A DNA stretch of 64,000 bases from Perognathus longimembris pacificus (GCF_023159225.1 NC_063176.1:12950463-13014462), one strand, 5' to 3'; positions 32,755 to 42,950 are shown, numbered from the stretch's first letter. The notes: generated by a model from the letters alone, not told the origin. Numbers and translations: made by a program.

Positions 32755-32826
32755 AGCCACTCTAGTCTGTGAAGATCTTCAAAAACGCCTGGTGTCAGGA
32801 AGGCTATTCTGTTATGACTGAGATAC
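32755..32826 (-). CDS. Rxfp1: RXFP1 exon 7: LRR 3
   Basis: The exon encodes YLSHNRIAFLTPGVFEDL and HRLEWL. It is 72 nt, phase 2-2. The conserved Trp near the end corresponds to human W180, a reported relaxin-contact position. The donor is CT|GTATGA, the weakest in the gene because +4 and +6 deviate from consensus. Intron 7 is only 89 nt. If it were retained, translation would stop three codons past the Trp (Leu-Tyr-Asp-stop). Confidence 0.96.
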
Positions 32827-32984
32827 CTGGAAAAGAATAAAGGATTCCCGTAAGTTTGTACTGAGGCTGCTTTACAGCAAAGGAAGGACAATAATAATAA
32901 TGAAAGCTTTATGGCCATTCTCATCATGCCCCTTCCCTTCCTTGGAATCTTCAAGAGTGTCTATCAGTTACCTTATTACATATA

Positions 32985-32997
32985 GTGCGTGCGTGCA

Positions 32998-33035
<38 letters not shown>

Positions 33036-33257
33036 TCAGTCCTGGGGTTTGAACTCAGAGCCTGGACACTGTCCCTAAGCTTCTTTTATGATAAAAGCTA
33101 GCACTCTACCATTTGAGCCACTGCTCTAATTCTGTCTTTTTGCTGGTTAATTGGAGCTAAGAGTCATATACACTTTCCTGCCAGGGCTGACTTTGAACCA
33201 TGACCTCAAGCTCCTGAGTAGCTAGAATAACAGGCAATGAGCCACCAACATCCAGCT
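32985..33257 (-). mobile_element. (TG)n plus 7SL-like/Geo SINE
   Basis: A TGCG/TG run (32985-33033) adjoins an inverted SINE from CAGTCCTGGGGTTTGAACTC to GAGTAGCTAGAATAACAGGC. Confidence 0.75.
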
Positions 33258-33332
33258 CATGTCTAGCTTAAAAAATATGTTTTTATCTTTAAGATTTGAA
33301 TCCAGAGAAAAGATAGGATTGACTAGGTTATT

Positions 33333-33662
33333 ATGCAACATACAGAAGCCAGAAGGATGTATGTAGAGAGCGGTATTTCACATGGCAGAGCTGACTTACT
33401 GGGGCGGGGCCTGTGCAATACAGAGACGGCGGGGGCAGAAAAGTCACAATTGAGAAATGTCTTACTAGAGAAAATCATGGCATTCCAAAAGCAAAGACTA
33501 GACAGAAGAAATAACTTACACAAAAGCAAGGACAAAGGGAGAAGAAGACAGAAGGAACCACCAGGCAATTCAGTGAGCCCTCCCACTGTGGCGGTCCCCA
33601 GGAGAGACGGGACAGGAAGCTGGGAGCCTCTTCCAGAAAGCAGCATTGTCTGCTTTATTTAG
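33333..33662. other. 330-bp segment open on both strands
   Basis: The plus strand has a 109-codon frame (lysine and arginine rich in the middle) and the minus strand a 107-codon frame over the same bases. Neither shows a domain I know. It may be an old retroelement piece. I do not call a gene. Confidence 0.25.
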
Positions 33663-33664
33663 AA

Positions 33665-34795
33665 GTCTGACTCTACCTTACTCTGTTGACCTCTTTTTGC
33701 CATGTTCATTTCTATCTCATTCTCTTTAGGGAAGCAATTCTCTGCATGAAATGTGATTTAAGTGACATGACCTTGACCAAGCAGTAAGTGGTTATTTCTT
33801 AAGGACATGACCTTGAACAAGCAGTAGATTCCTGTTAAGTCTCAGCTTCCTGAGCTCGAAAGCCGGCAAATCAACAGCTCCTTCATGGAGCTGTGGAATA
33901 TCGCAGGCAAGGCATGCCACAGGCATTCTGCATGAATTATTTACTGTAATAGTGGTTCTTCTCAGCTCTCTGGCTCCAATTTCCTCCTCCTTCTTTTCTC
34001 CTCCCTGCCTATTATTCACAGGCAGGTATGGGTTCAAATTTCACCTCCACTGATACATGGAACACACTGGTTTCTCTCTCTTCCACACTTCTATAGCTTG
34101 TTATTGATAGCCTGTAAAATTGCTCCTACCAGGAATCTGCCCCCTCTTGCAAGGTTTGACTTTTGCTTGGATATTACCTGGTTCAAACTACTTCCTTTCT
34201 CCTATACAGATCTGGAGTCCAGGTATACACAGGAAGTATAACACATAGCTTTAATATCTCCCCTGAACACCTCAGGGGTTTCTCTTAGAAACCGCTCGCC
34301 AGCTCTCCATGTAAAAGGCAATTCACTCTTGCTCCTCGTGTGCTCTTGTATAGTCTAGTCTTCATTTGTTAGAGCCGTCCTTCACTGCTGTGGACCTCAA
34401 GCAATCACTACTTCTCCCCTCCCCCTCTCCCCTCCTCCCCCCATCCCTGCTTCCTCCTTCTTCTTGGGTGGCACTGGAGTTTCAACTCCCAGCCTTGTTT
34501 GAGCCATGCCCCATCCCCCTTTTTGCTTTCATTATTTAAAAATTAAAAAAAAAGTATCTTCAAGTAGTTGTACAGAAGAGATGCCATATAACAAAGTAGT
34601 TTATAAATACAATGTGTCTTGATCACTGTTATCCCCTCCAACAGGCTTACTCTCCTTGGTCCCACCCCTTCCCTTTTCTTACTTTTATCGTATATTCCAC
34701 ACATTCTCGACAGCGTTCTCCCTCCGCCTGCTGCCCCCGCTTCATCCGTCTACCCCTCTCCACTTTGCAACTCGGTGGCAGAGCTGCTTTAGTTA
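33665..34795. other. intron 6 sequence, no gene recognised
   Basis: Contains a short C/T-rich run (34410-34460) and a fragmentary SINE tail near 34470-34510; otherwise nothing identifiable. Confidence 0.4.
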
Positions 34796-34799
34796 TTCT

Positions 34800-34918
34800 T
34801 TTAGATAGGGTCTCACCCTTTATTTTTTTTTTGCCTGGGCTTGCCTCAATCTGTGATCCTCATTATCTTCACCTCCTGAGTAGCTGGGATTACAACCATG
34901 ATCCATTATGCCTGGCTA
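34800..34918 (-). mobile_element. B1-like (7SL) SINE
   Basis: GCCTGGGCTTGCCTCAATCT and CTGAGTAGCTGGGATTACAA, inverted. Confidence 0.65.
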
Positions 34919-35944
34919 CTTAATTCCTACTCCCAGGAAACCATAGTTACAGTTTTGGATTGAGCAGCGTAGATTTGGAATACCAGCACTCTCCTCATGG
35001 TTGTCTGATTCTTGTGCGTATATTGGCATTGTTTTTTCATCTTAGATGCTAGCCCCCAGCCAGGGAAGGCTTGCCTCTTCCTACTGTCGCCCTGCATGCT
35101 GCCTGAACTACGAAAGTAAGCAGCTCCGTGAAGTCTTAGGAAGACCTGCACAGTCTAGCAGCTAGTGAATGATTATGGATGAATGGAGAATAAGCGTTTA
35201 ATAGTTACTTGTGTAAAAACGAGAGATATGTGGCAACTCCAACACCCACACAATGTTCCATTGTCAAGAAAAAAGACTGAAGAACCTGAAGGCCCCTTTT
35301 AATCCACTCTGAACTTCTGCACTGCTTTTCAAGAGCTTCCTCCAGCAGTGAACACCCAGGCATCTGCTGCTGTTCTCCTGAGATACACTGAGTGGATCCA
35401 CTGAGTGCATCTCAGGGGCAGGCAGAGCCTGGTGAGAACGAGTCTGACAATGACCCCAGTCTTTCACTAAGGCACAGTAGAACAGGGATGGGGTAGGAGG
35501 AAGAGGCAAAGGCGAAGGTGGTCGCTGTTAGTCTTCTAGTGTCCTGGGATCTTGTTAGCAATTGACCCAATGCCAAACTCTGGCATTATGAACTGGAAGC
35601 CTGATGGAGAGGAGTTCATGAGGTTAGGATAGGAAATAGGATAGAATGAAAATAAATAGAAGTGGAAATACCAAGCATTATTCATTTCTCTGATGTTTGA
35701 TAATATTTACTTCTAAGGCTGTCTGGAAATAAAATGAATGAATGACTAAGAGTCTATGCAAAGAGCCCTGCTGTTAAACAAAATGAAATGACATTTCACA
35801 CCTACTAATGGAGTTATTATAAAAACAAATGAAACCCAAACCAGAAAGTTAGGATGTAGTAAAATTAGACCTGTTTTTCATTGTCTGGAGATGAAAATGG
35901 AGGTGCTGGTGTGGAAAACAGTATGGCAATTATTTTAAAAAATC

Positions 35945-36120
35945 AAATTTAACTTGACAGTGATGGCTCACCCTTGTAACTGCAGCTACTCAGGAGGGTG
36001 AGATCTGAGGATTGTAGATTACAGCCAGCCCAGGCAGCAAAATCCATGAGACTTTAATATCCAATTAACCAATGAAAAATTGGAAGGAGAGCTTGTCTCA
36101 AGTGGCGGTACATCCCTGTA

Positions 36121-36154
<34 letters not shown>
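35945..36154 (+). mobile_element. 7SL-like/Geo SINE in L1, (CA)n tail
   Basis: AGTGATGGCTCACCCTTGTA head and a Geo-like half, then (CA)16 at 36123-36154. It interrupts the L1M fragment. Confidence 0.72.
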
Positions 36155-36156
<2 letters not shown>

Positions 36157-36340
36157 AGAATTACCACATGACCCAACAGTTACATACCTGGGTTTACACT
36201 AAGGAATTGAAAGCAGGAGGGACTTGGGCAGAGATATTTTTCCTCTCATGCCCATAGCAACATTACTTACAATAGCCAAAAGTTCGAAATAATTAGAATG
36301 CCCATTGACAGATCAATGAATAAAGAAACAAAATGCATAT

Positions 36341-36376
36341 ATATGTGTGTGTGTGTGTGTGTACACATACACACAC
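36341..36376. repeat. (GT)n then (AC)n, small inverted repeat
   Basis: ATGTGTGTGTGTGTGTGTAC followed by ACATACACACAC can fold on itself. It lies inside the L1M fragment. Confidence 0.9.
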
Positions 36377-36744
36377 GAATGGTATGAATGGAAGGAATTC
36401 TGACACATGCTACAATGTGAAGGAAGATATTATTGAAGATATTCTGCTAAGTGAAATAAGCAGATACAGAAGGGAAATGCTGCATTCCCTTCTTAGGTTC
36501 CTAGAGTGGTTTATAGAGTGGTTTAAAAAGTGGACTGGTGGTTGTTGGACTTCAGGAAGGAGGATGCACAGATATTGTTTAAAAGGCCTGGCATTTCTAT
36601 GGGGGAAGATGGAAAAGTTCTGAGGGAGATGTTACACAGTATTGTGAGTGTACTGAATGCCAATGGACTATGGGCTTCAAACTGGCTAAAATGGTGACTT
36701 TTAGGTTATGTATAAAAGCAGGATTAATGAGAAAAGAATAACTG

Positions 36745-36825
36745 AGGGTTGGGGTGTTGCTCAGTGGTAAAGCAGTGTTTACTATCTGTGAGACCTCAAG
36801 TTCATTCTCAGCACCAAAGGAAAAC
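36745..36825 (+). mobile_element. ID-like SINE
   Basis: GGGTTGGGGTGTTGCTCAGT and CATTCTCAGCACCAAAGG form a single ID-type monomer. Confidence 0.6.
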
Positions 36826-36857
36826 AAAACCAAAAATAACTGGAAAAATCTTAAGGC

Positions 36858-37135
36858 CCCTCCCTCCCTTCCTCCCTTCCTCCCTTCCTCCCTTCCTCCC
36901 TTCCTCCCTTCCTCCCTTCCTTCCTTCCTTTCTTGCTCCCTCTCTCCCTCCCTCCCTCCCTCCCTCCCTTCCTTCTTTCCTTCCTCCCTCCTCTTTCTTT
37001 CTTCCTTCTCTCTTTCAGCTCTCCCTCCCTCCTTCCTTCTTATCTCTCTTTTATCCCTCCCTCCCTCCTACCTCCTTCCCCTTCTCCTCCTCCTTTCCCT
37101 TCCTTCCCCTTTCCATTTCCCTTCTCTTCCATTCC
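36858..37135. repeat. long polypyrimidine tract
   Basis: About 280 bp of (CCTCCCTT)n and related units, nearly pure C/T on the plus strand. Long open frames here are low-complexity artefacts. Confidence 0.95.
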
Positions 37136-37139
37136 TTGT

Positions 37140-37235
37140 TCCTTTTAGGTAAGGTCTCCCTGTGTAGTCCAAGTTACTCTTCAACTCTTGTTCCTCCTGT
37201 CTAAGTTCTAGAATTACAGGCATGTACCACCATAC
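37140..37235 (-). mobile_element. B1-like SINE
   Basis: GTCTCCCTGTGTAGTCCAAG and CTAGAATTACAGGCATGTAC, inverted. The polypyrimidine tract may derive from its tail. Confidence 0.6.
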
Positions 37236-37257
37236 GAGACTACCTTTAAAAAAAATT

Positions 37258-37466
37258 TGCTGCCAGTCCTGGGGCTTGAATTCAGGGCCTGGGCACTGTC
37301 TCTGAGCTTTTATGCTCATAACTAGCACTCTACCACTTAAGCCACAGCTTCATTTCTGGCATGTTGCTATTGGAGGCATAAGTCTCACAGACTTTCCTTC
37401 CTGGGCTGGATTGCCTCATCTCAGCCTTTTGAGTAGCAAGGATCACAGGTGGGAGCCAGCAGCACT
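37258..37466 (-). mobile_element. 7SL-like/Geo SINE
   Basis: TGCCAGTCCTGGGGCTTGAA to GAGTAGCAAGGATCACAGGT, inverted. Confidence 0.75.
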
Positions 37467-37874
37467 TGGAGAGACTTTATCAAAATGCCCTGGGGCTTTG
37501 CCACTTTGATCAAGTTCATTTAATTGTTGCTCTTCACCATGATGAATATGCCAGGCTCGGACATCTAATACAATCCAGGATTTTCTCATTTGTTCCCTGC
37601 AACCCCAAAATAGGTATACATATTGCCTTGCACACTAGAGTGAACTTGTGCTTATAAAGAAAATAAACTGTTCATAGTCACCTACCTATCCAGTGATGAA
37701 ATCAGAGTGGAGCCCAAGGCCCGTCTGATTCCTAGGCCCATCTGTCAGCCACAGAGCTAACTAACCGCTCCTTGAGCATGATTTGCACATCTGCTGGCCC
37801 TGTCCTGAGTGGCCTGCAGTGATAGGTCATGGCTTGGCAAGGCACTATGTACATATGGTACTTAGGGTACTTAC

Positions 37875-37946
37875 AGTTTAGTGAGGCCGAACAGTCCTCG
37901 GAAAGCGAACACAGACACAGATCTAATCTTATTGTTTTGCAGGCAC
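37875..37946 (-). CDS. Rxfp1: RXFP1 exon 6: LRR 2
   Basis: This 72-nt phase 2-2 exon encodes CLQNNKIRSVSV followed by FAFRGLFGLTKL. The NNKI core and the FRGL..LTKL end match human LRR2. It is among the more divergent repeats (C for Y at the first position, as I recall for mouse). The acceptor is GGTTCTAG and the donor CT|GTAAGT. Longer open frames overlapping this exon are in other frames. Confidence 0.93.
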
Positions 37947-38265
37947 CTAGAACCAGGAGTATTCCAAAGGAAAACAATAAAACAGTTTCAGTTCTGCAAA
38001 ATAAAGGGGGTTCTACTGAAGATGGTTATGATGGTGGCACAATATGAATGTTCTGAAGGGACTAGGATGGTTCCCTTCAAGCTTCTTCAACCGTTTCAAG
38101 CCGCAAATATTTAAGAGACAAACACCTTCACTCCTGCAAGAACCAGCAATGACACCAGCAAGTAGGAAGACAGGACTACGTATCTCAGGGTCATGGAGCA
38201 GAAAGCTCTAGACTATCTAATTTACACTTTTCATTCTTTACCTTCTTTCCCTTTTTCCTTCTTTT

Positions 38266-38467
38266 TTTTTTTTTTTGGCCAGTCCTGGGCCTTGAACTCA
38301 GGGCCTGAGCACTGTCCCTGGCTTCTTCCCGCTCAAGGCTAGCACTCTGCCACCTGAGCCACAGCGCCACTTCTGGCCGTTTTCTGTATATGTGGTGCTG
38401 AGGAATCGAACCCAGAGCTTCATGTGTAGGAGGCAAGCGCTCTTGCCACTAGGCCATATTCCCAGCC
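38266..38467 (-). mobile_element. IDL-Geo SINE
   Basis: GGCCAGTCCTGGGCCTTGAA to CCATATTCCCAGCCCC, inverted full dimer in intron 5. Confidence 0.9.
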
Positions 38468-38504
38468 CCCCCCTTTTTCCTTCTTAAAAAAAAAAAGAGT
38501 TGAA

Positions 38505-38640
38505 AAGCTGGGCACCAGTGGCTCACACCCATAATCCTAGCTATTTAGGAGATTGAGGGTCATAGTTCAAAGCCAGCATGGCCAGGAGAGTTCATGCAGG
38601 CTTATACTAAAGGAAAATAATGCTGGAAGTCTGACCTTGA
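38505..38640 (+). mobile_element. 7SL-like SINE head
   Basis: CTGGGCACCAGTGGCTCACA and CCTAGCTATTTAGGAGATTG; the right half is mostly lost. Confidence 0.65.
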
Positions 38641-39056
38641 GTTCACTGGAGGTCAAAGGAAATAGGGAGCAGAGTATAAACTACTGCTACCTGCATGCAC
38701 TTAAAGAGTTTCTACAGACACTGTCCTGCCTGCTGGGGTCAGGAAGTAGGGCACCCTTGTTCTTGAGGGTGTTCTGAACTTATATAGAATTTGTAAATTT
38801 CAGAAACATGGGAGAAATCAACACGAATGAACTTGCAGTTAAATAAAAACGTGGACTAAAGAGATTCCCTATTCTTTGATACTCTAGAAGATCTAACTTT
38901 GATGGTAAGATGTTATCATGGACTTGGTTACGGGCCTGACATTTCACACAACATGCATAACCCTGGTTATAGTGTCCAGAATGTATCTTTTCCACTAATG
39001 CACAGAACAACTTCAATAGATCTTTGATCTTTGTTGCTAACTGTTGTAATCATCTA

Positions 39057-39064
39057 GCGCGCGC

Positions 39065-39108
<44 letters not shown>

Positions 39109-39328
39109 TGGGGCTTGAACTCAGGACCTCATGCTCTTGCTTAGCTTTTTCTACTCAAAGCTGCTTGTGCTTTAGCACTTGGGTCACACCTCCATTTCAG
39201 GCATTTTGATAGTTAATTTGAGATAAGAATCTCTAATTGTCTGTCTATGCTGGCATAAAACCGGGATTCTCAGATCTCAGCCTATGTAGAAGCCAGGATT
39301 AGAAGCATGAGCCCACAGCCCTTGGCTC
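39057..39328 (-). mobile_element. (CG)n(TG)n plus 7SL-like/Geo SINE
   Basis: GCGCGCGCGTGTGTG run (39057-39106), then an inverted SINE from GGGGCTTGAACTCAGGACCT to about 39328. Confidence 0.75.
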
Positions 39329-39329
39329 A

Positions 39330-40540
39330 AGTTATACTTACAATAAATAATTTAAATTTATTTTTGTTAGGCTATTTTTTAATCATTTTGCTCCTGGGAA
39401 AAATGGGCTATTCAAGAATTAATTCAATATTTATTTGTGCACAAGTATTAGATTACTGAGTTATATTATTCTGAATTTTGATGCTTATTTTGTAGTCTGC
39501 TTTCTTTTAAATGTGTGGTCATGAGGTGGTGCTACAGACCAGAAAACTGCTGTAGGCTCAAGCCAGAGGAAAAGGGAGTGTACTCTTAAAGTTTTGTATC
39601 AGGACTATTTTTCAACAGTTTTCTCTTAGTCATAAATGTTCAGAATGAAGTTCTGAAAAGTCATTAGAATTCTAATTTGTAATTTTTTTCAGATTATCTG
39701 TTTTATGGAGCATTTCATTGAAGAAGTAGTAAATTTTTCTTTTGATTCCGTCCTATTGCTATGTACTTAAAAAGTGTAGGTATACTAATATGCCAGATTT
39801 AGCTAGTGTAAAAAAGGAGAAAACTAAAACTAGTACAAGTACAAAATTAAAACGACAAGTTTGAGATGTTTTCTAGATAAAGAGATTTAGACAAAAAATA
39901 TCTAAATACAACAATTCAAGTATATAACAATATGACTTAGTCAAAAAGTTGACCTAAATCAGGTAGCTGGCCTTGGTCCATTTGGGGATCTGAGAGGATA
40001 TTCAATGATCCTAAAATGAAGGGAAGCAAACACTCTAATAATGCTGGATGTCAAACCTACAAGACTGAGGTGAATGCAGTCAAGTCTCCCAAAAAACACA
40101 GGTTCCAAGTCACCAGAACTTGCTCTCTAAAGTGGAGGCCAAATTTTTACTTAAAGGTATTATAGAAAATTCGTCATTATTCAGTCTTGATGGCAGATCT
40201 TGGCAAAAGCTCTCTGGTGGATGCTGAAGTTTTGGCAAAGTTCCCCCCTCCCCCTGGTCCTTCCCACCTTAGATCTTCTCATAGACAAGTTCTGTAACCA
40301 AGCTCTGATACCAAATCCAAAAGTTGTGTACATAGTTCCACCTTGGGACTGCTGATGCAAGGTCAGATTTCTTTCGAGATAGGTATGCGAGATTTTTCTA
40401 GACTGCCTTCTAGAATGACTCAGAAAAACCAATTACCTAAAGTAAGAGTAGATTTAAGCAGTAATGTAGGATTAGTTTCTACAGAATTGTCCAGAGACAG
40501 ATCTATTGGAAAGTGCTAGTTCGTTTTAATGCCAGGAATG
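39330..40540. other. intron 5 sequence, no gene recognised
   Basis: AT-rich unique-looking sequence. The only large frame (40181-40432) has no family features. Confidence 0.4.
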
Positions 40541-40554
40541 AAAGTTTTTCTTAC

Positions 40555-40626
40555 AGCCTCTGGAGATCATGGTACTTCTTGAAGCCATTGGGAGGAAGCT
40601 TTCTTATGAAGTTCCACTGAAGTGAC
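40555..40626 (-). CDS. Rxfp1: RXFP1 exon 5: LRR 1
   Basis: This 72-nt phase 2-2 exon encodes one 24-residue leucine-rich repeat: SLQWNFIRKLPP, then NGFKKYHDLQRL. The splice points fall inside the flanking Met and Leu codons. The donor GTAAGA and acceptor TTTCAG are standard. Confidence 0.95.
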
Positions 40627-40817
40627 CTGAAATAAATGTACAGCTTGATTCTTACGTCACATTACAACGTAGACAATTAGAGACTGCCCTATGGTGGTAG
40701 CTTTAAGGAAACGTTTCACCACAACATGCTTATATTGATATTTGAATTTAGGTCTTCTGACTCCGTTTTGTATTGTTGAGTGCAGACATCATTTCTTTTT
40801 CTTTTTCTCTTTCTTTC

Positions 40818-41040
40818 TTCTTCTTTTTTTTTTTTTTTTTTTTTTTTTTGCCAGTCCTGGGCCTTGGACTCAGGGCCTGAGCACTGTCCCTGGCTTCTTT
40901 TTTGCTCAAGGCTAGCACTCTGTCACTTGAGCCACAGCGCCACTTCTGGCCGTTTTCTGTGTATGTGGTGCTGGGGAATTGAACCCAGGGCTTCATGTCT
41001 ATGAGGCAAGCACTCTAGCCAGTAGGCCATATCCCCAACC
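40818..41040 (-). mobile_element. IDL-Geo SINE, pair copy 1
   Basis: T-tract then GCCAGTCCTGGGCCTTGGAC, to CATATCCCCAACCC. AGACATCATTTCTT on its left resembles AGACCTCATTTCTT right of the pair (41270-41283). Confidence 0.88.
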
Positions 41041-41056
41041 CTTTCTCTTTCTTTCT

Positions 41057-41267
41057 TTCTTTTTTTTTTTTTTTTTGCAATCCTGGGCCTTGGATTCAGG
41101 GCCTGAGCACTGTCCCTGGCTTCTTTTTTTGCTCAAGGCTAGCACTCTACCACTTGAGCCACAGTGCCACTTTTGGCCATTTTCCATATATGTGGTGCTG
41201 GGGAATCAAACCCAGGGCTTCATGTATACGAGGCAAGCACTCTTGCCACTAGGCCATATTCCCAGCC
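41057..41267 (-). mobile_element. IDL-Geo SINE, pair copy 2
   Basis: T-tract then GCAATCCTGGGCCTTGGATT, to CCATATTCCCAGCCCC. Same orientation as its neighbour, probably inserted into its T-tract or target. Confidence 0.88.
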
Positions 41268-41466
41268 CCCAGACCTCATTTCTTAAATTTATGTTACCAC
41301 ATTATAATTCTAACAAAAATTAAAATAATAAAATTTGAAGCCAATTGATTTTTCAGTTGTGTTCTTTTCTGTTTTTACTTCACAAACATCAGAAGGTATC
41401 GGGCCTTCGTGTAACAATACAAATTGTGTTTTCTCTTTAAAAAGCACTCTTCAGAGGAAACAGGGA

Positions 41467-41489
41467 GATAGAGAGAGAGAGAGAGAGAG
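41467..41489. repeat. (GA)n microsatellite
   Basis: Short uninterrupted AG run in intron 4. Confidence 0.9.
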
Positions 41490-42137
41490 GAAAGGAGAAA
41501 CAGAGAGGGAGTGATTTCAATGTAAATTGCAACCGTATGTGAAGTTATTCTGATTAAAATGGAGTATATGAAAATCTGAAAAAAGGTACTGGGCAACTTA
41601 GTTATATATTCACAAATATTTCAGTGCCTACATGCCACCATCTTAAAATGGTAATGGCAGTGGAAGAGCCATTGCTCAGTAATTTCCGGAAAGTAGTGTG
41701 GAAAGGTTTTGTCTTGTATCACAGTTTCATAAGTAATTTAATACGGGTCTGCTCCACAAAACTTGTTGCTGTATTGGAAAAGCTCCATTTGTTTGAGTAT
41801 TTAATTATTTAGTTTTTTTTTAAAGGAAAAACACTGTAATATAGCAGAAACACAGTGAGTGAAGAAAGGAACAAAAATCAAGACAAATGAGCCGGGTTCC
41901 TTCCCAGGAGCCGCGTATCACCTTCCCAAACGAGTCTCTGTAACTGTGAAGTGAGGGATTTGGACTAGATGATCTTTATCAGTGCTTTCATCAGTGCTCT
42001 TACTTTATAGCACGGTGGATAAGTGAGCAAAAGTGCCTTGTCTTGCAGCCAGCTCAGGTTAGGACAGTGTTGTATAAAAGCTCTAACAATGTTAGGTTTT
42101 GGACCAGTGCCCCTTTAACCTGGCAATGAGTTCTTTT

Positions 42138-42326
42138 TTTTTTTTTTTCAGTCCTGGGGCTTGAACTCAGGGCCTGAGCACTGTCCTGGTTTCTGTTTGC
42201 TCAAGGCCAGCACTCTACTACTTGAGCCACTTCTGGCTTTTTCTATATATGTGGTGCTGAGGAATTGAACCCAGGGCTTTATGTATACAAGGCAAGCACT
42301 CTACCAGTAGGCCATATTCTCAGCCC
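42138..42326 (-). mobile_element. IDL-Geo SINE
   Basis: Inverted dimer with ATGAGTTCTT on both sides (about 42126 and 42327) as target duplication. Confidence 0.88.
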
Positions 42327-42479
42327 ATGAGTTCTTCTTACAGGAAGATAATTTCTCAGACTTCCCAGGAAACATTTAAGAGTCTAATTTGAGAAACACT
42401 ATTTGAGACTCCAGAAGACCAGTCACCCTCAATGGGAGTGGGTGGGGATTGCTCTTAGAAAGTGAAAAAAAAACCCCAA

Positions 42480-42605
42480 ACGCTTGAAAAATGTGTAAAC
42501 CAGAGGGGTGACACAGTTCAAAAAGAAATGTATTTATCACCCGACATAGGTAACTATAAGCCCTCTGCACATCACCTTTACAATAAAATTTAAATTAAAA
42601 AAAGT
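42480..42605 (+). mobile_element. L1 3' end fragment
   Basis: AAATGTATTTATCACCCGAC and ACATCACCTTTACAATAAAA, followed by an A-rich tail, match the 3' end family at 14200 and 46190. Confidence 0.6.
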
Positions 42606-42741
42606 ATAAACTTCAGATACATATAAGTAGATACACAGTATAACTGTAGTATTAAAATTTCACGGAAGGGAGCAAGTAGGAGAGAGTATCTAGAGGCTTG
42701 GACAGCATGGAATAAGAGAAAGATTAAAGAAACTGTTCTAG

Positions 42742-42950
42742 GGGCTGGGGATATGGCCTCATGGCTAGAGTGCCTGCCTCGTATTCATGAGGCCCTGGGT
42801 TCAATTCCCCAGCACCACATATACAGAAAATGGCCAGAAGTGGCGCTGTGGCTCAAGTGGCAGAGTGCTAGCCTTGAGCAAGAAGAAGCCAGGGACAGTG
42901 CTCAGGCCCTGAGTCCAAGGCCCAGGACTGGCCAAAAAAAGAAAAAAAAA
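42742..42950 (+). mobile_element. IDL-Geo SINE
   Basis: Full dimer flanked by AAAGAAACTGTTCTA on both sides. This copy is the clearest for comparing the two halves. Antisense to RXFP1. Confidence 0.92.

Larger units (their letters stand above)
35740..36722 (+). mobile_element. L1M ORF2/3'UTR fragment
   Basis: The start matches the end of L1 ORF2 (ATGACATTTCACACCTACTA, then GTGGAAAACAGTATGGCAAT). It resumes after a SINE at 36155 with ACCACATGACCCAACAGTTA, GCAACATTACTTACAATAGCC and CTGCTAAGTGAAATAAGC, the typical L1M 3' order. A SINE and two TG/CA tracts sit inside it. Confidence 0.8.

Noticed and set aside
36749..37204. 132-151 codon Pro/Ser/Leu-rich frames
   Set aside because: They are translations of the (CCTCCCTT)n tract.
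37732..37977. 81-codon minus-strand frame over exon 6
   Set aside because: It is out of frame with the LRR reading; exon 6 in the correct frame gives CLQNNKIRSVSV with phase 2-2 splice sites.
40780..41323. Frames containing SWALDSGPEHCPWLL
   Set aside because: The same peptide recurs wherever an inverted IDL-Geo lies (8596, 27855, 28003, 40780). It is SINE sequence, not a gene family.
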